Under the pieces are notes generated by a model. The model was not told where the DNA came from, ran no database searches, and saw only the letters and a list, made by a program, of their open reading frames with translations. DNA of 64,000 nt from Desulfobacula sp. (lineage in GTDB: Bacteria > Desulfobacterota > Desulfobacteria > Desulfobacterales > Desulfobacteraceae): assembly GCA_018645325.1 (NCBI GenBank), contig JABGOU010000001.1:1-64000 (forward strand), written 5' to 3'. The position numbers and the translations under genes are program-made. This document shows, one piece after another, positions 18,624-25,895 of the stretch. Numbering within the stretch: position 1 is the first letter of the stretch; the number at the start of each line of letters is the position of its first letter.

Positions 18624-19880
18624 CTATGATAATGATTGTTTTTCATGATATTCATCCACCAGCGCCTTGACTCTGCCTGCAATGAATGTGGCATCGTAGA
18701 CCCGATCCCGATCATATATTTCGATCCTGGCATCCAGATCTGCCAACCCTTCCTTTAAAATCTCCTGGGATTGTTTTTCCTTGTTTCCGCACAGTAAAAG
18801 CACAACAGGAAAACCCGGTTTTTTGGGAAGCTCTTCCCTCAATGCCTTGACTACCCCATGGGCATGGTGCCATTGTTCCTGGTTGGCCATCATGAATCCT
18901 GCAAGGAAATATGCTTCAATGCCCGGCTGGGACATTATAAGTTTAGTGGTTCTATAGACTTTGGATGCCGTTGGATTCCCACTGGTATCTGCATAATCCG
19001 CAATTTTTAATCCCACCCTGTTCAGGGCATCCATGCCGATCATAGCAGCACCTCCACCAATGCCGTGGTACCCGACATAACCGCCTTTGACGACCTCTTC
19101 AGGAGCTGCCATTTCGGCAACATAGCTTGTACCCCGAAAATCGCTGGCTTCAAAGGACCAGCCAATCAGATCAAACTCTGTGGGTTCCTTTAAGAATTCA
19201 CGCCCGATTTTAATACCCAGCTCCGGATGTCTGAAAAGGGCCTGGTCATCAACAGCCATGCGGCAATCTGCTGCCAGAACCTTGTTATCAGATGTTAATA
19301 CCAAAGGATTAATCTCAAGGCTTCGACAATCCATCTTCTGAAAAACCTTAAAGAGCTTGAACACAATATCTGCAATCTGCCTCAGCGCTTTGCCTGTAAC
19401 GCCCATGGATGCGACCATGTTTAATGTATCATAGGGCATTAACCCTTTGATCACATCTACATTCATAGTTGCAATTTTGTCCTGGGACACAGATTCAATA
19501 TCCATTCCCCCTTCAGGGCTGAACATCAGTACAGGTCCCCGAACCTCCTGGGCGGAATTGATAATAACCCCGGCATAAAACTCCTGTACAATATCCAGTT
19601 GCTCCTCAACCAGAAGCTGTTTAACTTCAAGTCCTTTAATATCCATCCCCAAAATTTCACCGGCCAAAGTGTGAGCCTGTTCCGGTGTATCAGCAAACTT
19701 AACCCCACCGGCTTTTCCTCTGCCTCCGGCATGTACCTGGGCCTTGATCACAACTGGTCTTGCCAGTTGTTGCGCTGCAGCCTCCGCATCTTCAGGCGTG
19801 CTGACCACTATGCCTTCAGGAATAGGAATTTTGGACTGCTTAAAAAATTCTTTCCCCTGGTATTCTAAAAACTTTGCCAT
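18624..19880 (-). CDS. mtkA: Malate-CoA ligase beta subunit (SucC-like)
   Basis: 418 aa, slightly longer than E. coli SucC (388). The N-terminal ATP-grasp domain starts MAKFLEYQGKEFFKQSKIPIPEG and includes KAQVHAGGRGKAGGVK, the nucleotide-binding signature. The CoA ligase domain with GGGAAMIGMDALNRVG follows. It pairs with the alpha subunit two genes downstream to make an ADP- or GDP-dependent acyl-CoA ligase. Context suggests malate/malyl-CoA. The ATGGAGGC ribosome site is strong. It heads the operon mtkA-FeS-mtkB-mcl, and its upstream region holds two FadR-like operators (19982-19998 and 20131-20147). Confidence 0.84.
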   Translation of the reverse strand: MAKFLEYQGKEFFKQSKIPIPEGIVVSTPEDAEAAAQQLARPVVIKAQVHAGGRGKAGGVKFADTPEQAHTLAGEILGMDIKGLEVKQLLVEEQLDIVQEFYAGVIINSAQEVRGPVLMFSPEGGMDIESVSQDKIATMNVDVIKGLMPYDTLNMVASMGVTGKALRQIADIVFKLFKVFQKMDCRSLEINPLVLTSDNKVLAADCRMAVDDQALFRHPELGIKIGREFLKEPTEFDLIGWSFEASDFRGTSYVAEMAAPEEVVKGGYVGYHGIGGGAAMIGMDALNRVGLKIADYADTSGNPTASKVYRTTKLIMSQPGIEAYFLAGFMMANQEQWHHAHGVVKALREELPKKPGFPVVLLLCGNKEKQSQEILKEGLADLDARIEIYDRDRVYDATFIAGRVKALVDEYHEKQSLS

Positions 19881-19981
19881 TTAGCCTCCATAACCAAATA
19901 TTAATATTTTTTCAATTTTGTTTTTTTGCTGAAAAATCAGTTCAGGGTCCTATTCAGGGCAACCAATCTATGATGATTACT

Positions 19982-20147
19982 ATCTGGTCTGACCTGGTAC
20001 ATAAAACCACATCAATCCTTTGTTGTCAAATAGTTTTTTCTGGAAAACAAGGCTTTCTTGAACAACATTTCCAATATTTTGTTCGTCAGATTAACTTTAA
20101 GGATTTCATTTAAATAAGATTGAATTTTATGACTGGTCATACCAGAT
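19982..20147. promoter_or_regulatory. Paired FadR-like operators upstream of mtkA
   Basis: Site 1 is ATCTGGTCTGACCTGGT (19982-19998) and site 2 is GACTGGTCATACCAGAT (20131-20147), with centres 149 bp apart. Both match the CTGGTCnnACCAG type bound by FadR-family GntR proteins. The surrounding ~170 bp resembles 35760-35945, including TTGTCAAAT after site 1. The 19881-20274 gap holds nothing else that I can identify. Two FadR-type regulators are encoded in the window. Confidence 0.7.
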
Positions 20148-20274
20148 TAAACATAGATTAAACCGGAATATTAAAAAAATTCCAGAGCTGAGGAAAACCT
20201 TGAATGATATTACCCTTTGCTCTATCAGCTCATCTGTGAGGTGTGGCTGTCCTTGATCTGATACCTGTTAAAAA

Positions 20275-20787
20275 TTATCTGGACTCCATTTCCTGTAGTT
20301 GACGTTTCACTAAAGGTTTGATCCCACCCATTCGCAGAATATCCAGAACATAATCTGAAAGGGGCTGAATTTCAAGTTCTTCTCCAGTGATCTGGTTATA
20401 CACCCTGCTGATCTCAATATTTATTTTCACTATATCCCCCTGGGATACACTTTTCCGGATACCCGGGCAAACCAGCAGCAGGACTCCAAGGTTGATGGCA
20501 TTTCTATAAAAAATTCGGGCAAATGATTCCGCCAGGACGGCACCAGAACCAAGACCTTTCAAGGCAATAGTGGCATGCTCCCTGCTTGATCCACAACCAA
20601 AATTGCTGCCCCCGGCAATTATATCTCCAGGCTTGAATTTTTTAATGAAATCCGGGTCTGCACCTTCCAAGGCATGTTTTTTGATATCTCTGGTGTCGGA
20701 TAATTCCAGATATTTCCCGGGATAGATCTGATCCGTGTCCAGATTATCGCCAAACACAAATGCCCGGCCCTGTATAATAGTTTTCAT
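20275..20787 (-). CDS. leuD: LeuD-type hydro-lyase small subunit (isopropylmalate isomerase/aconitase family)
   Basis: 170 aa, typical of LeuD in bacteria and archaea that use the homoaconitase-like form. It contains DNLDTDQIYPGKYLEL, GGSNFGCGSSREHA (the substrate-binding swivel-domain signature) and FARIFYRNAINLGV. It follows the large subunit by 17 bp with a CAGGAGAC ribosome site. The pair could serve leucine synthesis, but lying beside the malyl-CoA operon it might instead hydrate or dehydrate a related diacid such as citramalate or dimethylmalate. No other leucine genes are nearby. Confidence 0.85.
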   Translation of the reverse strand: MKTIIQGRAFVFGDNLDTDQIYPGKYLELSDTRDIKKHALEGADPDFIKKFKPGDIIAGGSNFGCGSSREHATIALKGLGSGAVLAESFARIFYRNAINLGVLLLVCPGIRKSVSQGDIVKINIEISRVYNQITGEELEIQPLSDYVLDILRMGGIKPLVKRQLQEMESR

Positions 20788-20804
20788 GATGTCTCCTGAC
20801 CGAG

Positions 20805-22058
20805 TTATTTGATTATCTCTGATGGATCTATGATTTGCCCGGCCAGTGCTGCTGCTGCCACGGATGCTGGCGAGCCAAGATAGATAGATGATTTTACGTG
20901 TCCCATGCGGCCTGGAAAATTTCGGTTAGTGGATGCAATACAAACTTCTCCTGCAGCCAGAATACCTTGATGGGTGCCCAGGCATGCAGCACATCCCGGT
21001 GTCACAAAGCTTGCGCCAGCTGCCACCAGTTTTTCCACATCACCATGGCGAAGGGCATCCAGAAAAACCTGCTTGGATGCGGGAGCAACAACAAATCTTA
21101 TATCCGGACTGATATGTTTTCCTTCAAGTATCCTGGCAGCCACTGCTATATCTTCTGCCCGTCCGCCCGTACAGGAGCCGAGAAAGGCCTGATGGATCTT
21201 TGTTCCCACAAGCTGTGCAAGGGGGCGGACATTGTCTACGCTGTGGGGAATGCCCAATTGTGGGCCGATCCGAGATATATCAAAAAAAAGTTCCTCAGCA
21301 TATTTAAAATCCATATCCGTTTCAATGATATCAAAGGATTTATTGATTTTTTTTGATAGAAAATCAATCGTCACCTTATCAGGCTGGATATAGGCGGTTT
21401 TGGCTCCCATTTCCGTGGTCATGTTGCACAGGGCCATCCTTTCCGATACAGACCATTTATCCACAACGGGGCCGGCAAATTCAACGGCCTTGTAAATGGC
21501 ATAGTCTGCACCAAGTTCACCGATAATATGCAAAATAATATCTTTGGCATAGACTCCCGGGGACAGCCGTCCACTTAAATTGATTTGGATAATTTGTGGC
21601 ACCTTCAACCACAGGTGGCCCGTGGCCATGATCACAGCCAGATCCGTTGCCCCCACACCCGTTCCAAACGCACCAAAGGCCCCGTGGGTTGTGGTATGTG
21701 AGTCCGTGGCAATAAGAATCATGCCTGGAAAGACAAGCCCGTGATCAACCATTACCTGATGGCAGACACCGCAATCCACATCAAAAAGGAGCTTGATACC
21801 CTGGTCATGACAAAAACTGCGCATCAATTTATGGTTCTCAGCCTGATGAATGCTGGAGGCCGGCGCATAATGATCAAAGATAAAGGTTAAACTGTCGGGA
21901 GAGTGAACCTTTTTTGCGCCCATTTCATAAAAAGAAAAAATGGCCTGGGGATAGAGGTCGTTTACTTCTGCCAGATCAACGCGACAATTGACAATCTGGC
22001 CAGTGCTGACCAAATCTTGCCCTGCAGCCCGTGCAAGAATTTTTTCTATGGCGTGCAT
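20805..22058 (-). CDS. leuC: LeuC-type hydro-lyase large subunit
   Basis: 417 aa from the ATG at 22058, chosen because AAAGGGG sits just before it; an in-frame upstream ATG at 22112 lacks one. [4Fe-4S] ligands appear as GVCHQVM-type Cys in the N-terminal half, then GSCTGGRAEDI and GCAACLGTHQG. The DSHTTTHGAFGAFGTGVG signature is typical of the homoaconitase/LeuC group. With LeuD it forms an isopropylmalate isomerase-like enzyme. Exact substrate uncertain (3-isopropylmalate, citramalate, dimethylmalate). The 22059-22346 gap upstream shows no clear motif. Confidence 0.86.
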   Translation of the reverse strand: MHAIEKILARAAGQDLVSTGQIVNCRVDLAEVNDLYPQAIFSFYEMGAKKVHSPDSLTFIFDHYAPASSIHQAENHKLMRSFCHDQGIKLLFDVDCGVCHQVMVDHGLVFPGMILIATDSHTTTHGAFGAFGTGVGATDLAVIMATGHLWLKVPQIIQINLSGRLSPGVYAKDIILHIIGELGADYAIYKAVEFAGPVVDKWSVSERMALCNMTTEMGAKTAYIQPDKVTIDFLSKKINKSFDIIETDMDFKYAEELFFDISRIGPQLGIPHSVDNVRPLAQLVGTKIHQAFLGSCTGGRAEDIAVAARILEGKHISPDIRFVVAPASKQVFLDALRHGDVEKLVAAGASFVTPGCAACLGTHQGILAAGEVCIASTNRNFPGRMGHVKSSIYLGSPASVAAAALAGQIIDPSEIIK

Positions 22059-22346
22059 TTTATCCCCTTTTGAATCTAATTGATCAGTAGGCATCAATGG
22101 GGTCCCCCCCAATTCCGAAGGGAGTTATTAACTTTTTTTATAGATAGATTAAGCATTTACTTTTTGTCAAGTTCAAATAAAAAACTCACCATCATAGGAA
22201 AAGGAAGGATGCTCATTCTTATACTGCAGGCCTCTCTTGATGACTTGCACAAAATGGTCTCAGATAACTAGTGCCTGAGCGGTCAAGAATTATAGATGAT
22301 ACAAAACGAGGAAAGAAATTTTCAATTCAGACACCTCCCATCCTTT

Positions 22347-23318
22347 TTACCTTAGATCGTCCGTGCGATCCGTCGCTGGCGGAGGTTCGGGTGTCAGACT
22401 TGTCACTTTTTGATACAACTCAGAGGTCATATTGATTTCAATGGAAGCTAATGAGTCTTCAAGCTGCCCCACATTTCTTGCTCCCAGAATCGGTGCAGTT
22501 ACCCCGGGATGTGCTGTAACCCATGCTACGGCAAGGCTTACGGGGTTAATATCATTGTCCCGGGCAAAGGCGACATAATCCATTGCAGCAGCAAGCATCC
22601 AATCATCACCATATCTTTTTTTATAAATTTCTACCTTGCCCAGCCGATTCTGGGATGATTCTATTTTCTCACCATATTTCCCGGTCAACAAACCACCACC
22701 CAATGGATTATAGCTTACTACACCAATATTCTCAGAAAGGGCAAGGGGAAGGATTTCCACCTCTGCCTGGCGTTTTACAAGATTATACATAGGCTGAATG
22801 CACTGAAATGAGGCCCAGTCATGCAGAGTTGATACGCCAAGGGCTTTAGCCACCTGCCAGGCAGCAAAATTACTTGCTCCAATATATCGTATTTTCCCCT
22901 GGGTTACCAGATCATCAAGGGTGGCAAGGGTTTCCTCAAGGGCTGTGTGGGGATCAAATCTATGTAAAAAATAAATATCAATATAAGAAGTGTTAAGTCG
23001 TTTAAGACTTGCTTCCAGGGAAGCTATGATATTTTTTCGGGACGAGCCTTTTGCATTGATATCCGTGCCCATCTGACCCCAGACTTTGCTGGTAATGATC
23101 AGCTCATCCCTTGATCCTGCAATCAGTTCTCCCAGAATTTTTTCAGCTTTTCCCTGGCTATAAACATTGGCGCAGTCAAAAAAATTAATCCCGGCATCCC
23201 GGCATCGATTATACATGGCCGCAGATTCTGCTTTATCAGCCTCATTTCCAAAGGTCATTGTGCCCATGCACAATTGAGAAACCCTGATCCCCGTTGAACC
23301 AAGAAATCTATATTCCAT
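22347..23318 (-). CDS. Aldo/keto reductase
   Basis: 323 aa from the ATG at 23318. That start is preferred because GGAGGGAA lies directly upstream; the ATG at 23330 would place that site inside the gene. The AKR catalytic tetrad is visible: Asp and Tyr in FDCANVYSQGKAE, Lys in ITSKVWG and His in YFLHRFD. The fold continues with IRYIGASNF and GVVSYNPLGGGLLTGKY. It is a NAD(P)H-dependent cytosolic reductase of the YdbC/Tas-like type, with an unknown substrate. Neighbours on both sides belong to other units. Confidence 0.88.
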   Translation of the reverse strand: MEYRFLGSTGIRVSQLCMGTMTFGNEADKAESAAMYNRCRDAGINFFDCANVYSQGKAEKILGELIAGSRDELIITSKVWGQMGTDINAKGSSRKNIIASLEASLKRLNTSYIDIYFLHRFDPHTALEETLATLDDLVTQGKIRYIGASNFAAWQVAKALGVSTLHDWASFQCIQPMYNLVKRQAEVEILPLALSENIGVVSYNPLGGGLLTGKYGEKIESSQNRLGKVEIYKKRYGDDWMLAAAMDYVAFARDNDINPVSLAVAWVTAHPGVTAPILGARNVGQLEDSLASIEINMTSELYQKVTSLTPEPPPATDRTDDLR

Positions 23319-23424
23319 TTTTCCCTCCATTTATTTGTTTTTATTTCAAACAGCCAACGGAAATGTATTACTCTTTCATATCCTGCTGGGCCTGCAAGGA
23401 CAGGGTTGTTAGTTTGAATAATGT

Positions 23425-24096
23425 TTAACCTTTGTACAATAGTGTATCCTCTTTTGCTTCATAAACATGCTTGCGCATAATACGCTCACATAATTGAGGC
23501 TCTCTAAGATCCAAAGCCATTAATATTTTTTTATGCCCGCTAATGGACCTACGAATGCCTTTGGGATGGGTAAGCGTACTTTTCCGGTATCTTAAAACAT
23601 ATTCCCGCATGTCTTCTATGATGCTGAAGAGCCTTGGTTTTTGTGAAGCAAGCAGGCCATATAGCAGATCATGGAACTGGGTATTATAATCAAAGATAGG
23701 GTCTGATTTTCCTGACAAAAAGGCTTGCTCAGCTGATTGAACAAGTTTTTTAAGCGATTGTATATTCTCCTGGGTGATTATTTTACACACACAGGCCATG
23801 GCGTGTCCTTCCAGAACTGCCCTGATTTCAAAGAGTTCACTCATGTCCTCAAAAGATTCTTCAGGCACACAAAACCCTCTGGCGCCTGCCGTCTTGACCA
23901 GGCCTTCCAATTCCAGTTTGTGCAAGGCATCCCTTACAGGGGTCCTGCTGACTCCAAATTTTTTGGCCAGGGCCTCCTCTGTCAGTCGCTTGTTCGGCCG
24001 AAGCTGACCTGTCAATAATTGTTTTTTCAAAAGCCTGTAAGTTTTTTCCCTGGCAGACTGTGGATTTTTAAGGCTTTTTGACAATGGCTTTATCAT
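23425..24096 (-). CDS. GntR-family transcriptional regulator (FCD/FadR subfamily)
   Basis: 223 aa from the ATG at 24096; a TTG at 24108 is the alternative. The winged helix (residues ~20-80) has LRPNKRLTEEALAKKFGVSRTPVRDALHKLELEGLV. The FCD domain follows with ELFEIRAVLEGHAM and a QFHDLL metal-site His. It is shorter and different in sequence from the regulator at 10114-10821. The divergent 24097-24361 region lies between it and the unknown two-gene module, which it may control; no clear palindrome was seen there. Confidence 0.86.
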   Translation of the reverse strand: MIKPLSKSLKNPQSAREKTYRLLKKQLLTGQLRPNKRLTEEALAKKFGVSRTPVRDALHKLELEGLVKTAGARGFCVPEESFEDMSELFEIRAVLEGHAMACVCKIITQENIQSLKKLVQSAEQAFLSGKSDPIFDYNTQFHDLLYGLLASQKPRLFSIIEDMREYVLRYRKSTLTHPKGIRRSISGHKKILMALDLREPQLCERIMRKHVYEAKEDTLLYKG

Positions 24097-24361
24097 AATT
24101 GTATCCAAAAAATGAATTTATCATTTAATATCTAACCAATACAAACACCTTCGTCAAGAATTTAATTACACCTCTTATACATATGCTATGCGATAATAAC
24201 CCTGGATTTTCAGATATTTCAATAATATTATAGCCTGAGAATTATAAAGTATTTCTATAGATTATATATTGCTTTCTATTTTTTTTTTGGATACAATATT
24301 TTGCTGCCATGGCTCAAGGTGACTATTAGCAATAAAAAACTTTTATAAAAGGAAACCGGTT

Positions 24362-25186
24362 ATGAAAATATCCAAAGAAAAATGCGTTGGCTGTGCCAAT
24401 TGTGTGCCTGTCTGCACGGTGGGGGCTATCTACATTGGTGAAGACGGCCTTGCGGAAATAAACGCGGATACCTGTGTGGAGTGCCATAATTGCTACCGGA
24501 GTTTGAGTTTTGAGCATCTGTTGCCAGGCATTACAAGAACCATCAGAAAGATTCTAAAAAAAATAAACTTGCGCTTCCAACCTGATCCTGATGTATGTCC
24601 CACTGAAGCCATTGTTCCTGAAGATCTTGAATGGCCTCGTATTGTCCGACGGGCTTTTTCCGATCCCATGGTTACGCATGAGTCCACGGGAGTGCATGGC
24701 CGGGGAACCGAAGAGGTCAAGACCAACGATGTAAGTCACAGGATTAAAAAAGGCGAGGCCGGGGTTGTGGTGGAATTTGGCCGTCCAGGAATAGGCGTAT
24801 ACTTTAGAGAGGTTCAGAAGGCAACCAGGGTAATGGCTGCTGCAGGCGCCAGGTTTGAACAAGGCAATCCCGTTACCCAGATGATGATAAGCCAGGCAAC
24901 GGGTGATATCCGGGAAGATGTGCTGGATGAGAGAGTCCTTTCCTGCATTGTGGAAATCACCACCACGATCAAGGATTTAACCCACACTCTCAATGTTTTA
25001 AAAGAAATATGCAAAGCTGCAGAAACAGTGGTCAGTATAGGGGTGTCTACCATTTGTGACGAGGATGGCAAAGAACCACTCAGGGACATATTGACTAAGG
25101 AAGGATATGAAACGGGGTGGGCAAAAGTAAATCTTGGGCTTGGACGAGCCAGCAACGCTTCTATCACAAACAGGGAGAGCATATAA
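24362..25186 (+). CDS. 2x[4Fe-4S] protein with a conserved C-terminal domain of unknown role
   Basis: 274 aa. The N-terminus has CVGCANCVPVC (residues 8-18) and a second pattern CVECHNC (~38-44) with a Cys further on (PDVCPTEAI), resembling a two-cluster ferredoxin. The remaining ~190 residues include DPMVTHESTGVHGRGTEE and VVVEFGRPGIGVYFREV. I recall proteins with this ending in other anaerobes only as conserved 4Fe-4S proteins without assigned function. The AAGGAAA ribosome site is good. Its stop overlaps the next start (TAATG, 25184-25188), so the pair is translationally coupled. Confidence 0.8.
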   Translation: MKISKEKCVGCANCVPVCTVGAIYIGEDGLAEINADTCVECHNCYRSLSFEHLLPGITRTIRKILKKINLRFQPDPDVCPTEAIVPEDLEWPRIVRRAFSDPMVTHESTGVHGRGTEEVKTNDVSHRIKKGEAGVVVEFGRPGIGVYFREVQKATRVMAAAGARFEQGNPVTQMMISQATGDIREDVLDERVLSCIVEITTTIKDLTHTLNVLKEICKAAETVVSIGVSTICDEDGKEPLRDILTKEGYETGWAKVNLGLGRASNASITNRESI

Positions 25187-25866
25187 TGACTAATACACTG
25201 CACAGGTTTGGAAAACCTGAAACATTATCTGAGGATTATATTGTTTTTGCCATGGCAGGCAAAGGATTCAATGACGAAGGAGCCCTTGAAAAGGCACAAA
25301 GTTTTTTACGGGCTGCTATAAAATACAACCCCATAAACATGGGCAATGCACTTGTTAATTCCCTTTACAGGCCGGAAAAAAATCTTAGCTTTCTTAAGCT
25401 TTACTTTGTTGGCAGACAGGATAAAACAACCTATGAAAAACTCATAGATGAGATGCCGGGCCCCGGGTCAGCAGCAGCCGTGTTTGACAATCGCAATGAT
25501 GTGATCTCTTTTATTCAGGATGTAAAAAAACTTGATTTGGGCCTTTCCATCAATGTAAGTGCCCTGGCAGACAATGTAAGAGATATCTGCGGAGAAGTGG
25601 ACATAACACCCCATGCCATAGAATATACTCTTGGATTTCATGGGGATACAACAAGACTTCCGGATAGAGAAACCCTTTCCATTTCAACCATGTGCGGTCA
25701 TGGAATGGTTTCGCCGAATTTTGCAAAAAAAATGGTGACCCATGTAAAAGAGGGCCGTATTGATCCTGAAGATGCCACCCGCACCATGGCAAAATTCTGT
25801 GTATGTGGTGTCTTTAATACCACCAGGGCAATGGGTATTTTAAAAAACGCCAAAAAGGGATTATAG
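25186..25866 (+). CDS. Conserved protein of unknown function, coupled to a 4Fe-4S protein
   Basis: 226 aa from the ATG at 25186, which overlaps the upstream stop by one base. Soluble, with no signal peptide or membrane helix. A C-terminal stretch has clustered Cys and His residues: STMCGHGMVSPNF, then FCVCGVFNTTRA, about 35 residues later. These could bind a metal or cluster, or form part of an active site. I do not recognise the family. Its partner is the 4Fe-4S protein encoded immediately upstream. Substrate and pathway unknown; the genes on both sides point only loosely to organic-acid metabolism. Confidence 0.75.
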   Translation: MTNTLHRFGKPETLSEDYIVFAMAGKGFNDEGALEKAQSFLRAAIKYNPINMGNALVNSLYRPEKNLSFLKLYFVGRQDKTTYEKLIDEMPGPGSAAAVFDNRNDVISFIQDVKKLDLGLSINVSALADNVRDICGEVDITPHAIEYTLGFHGDTTRLPDRETLSISTMCGHGMVSPNFAKKMVTHVKEGRIDPEDATRTMAKFCVCGVFNTTRAMGILKNAKKGL

Positions 25867-25895
25867 GTTTTAGTCAAGGGAGTATCAGTTTAATG

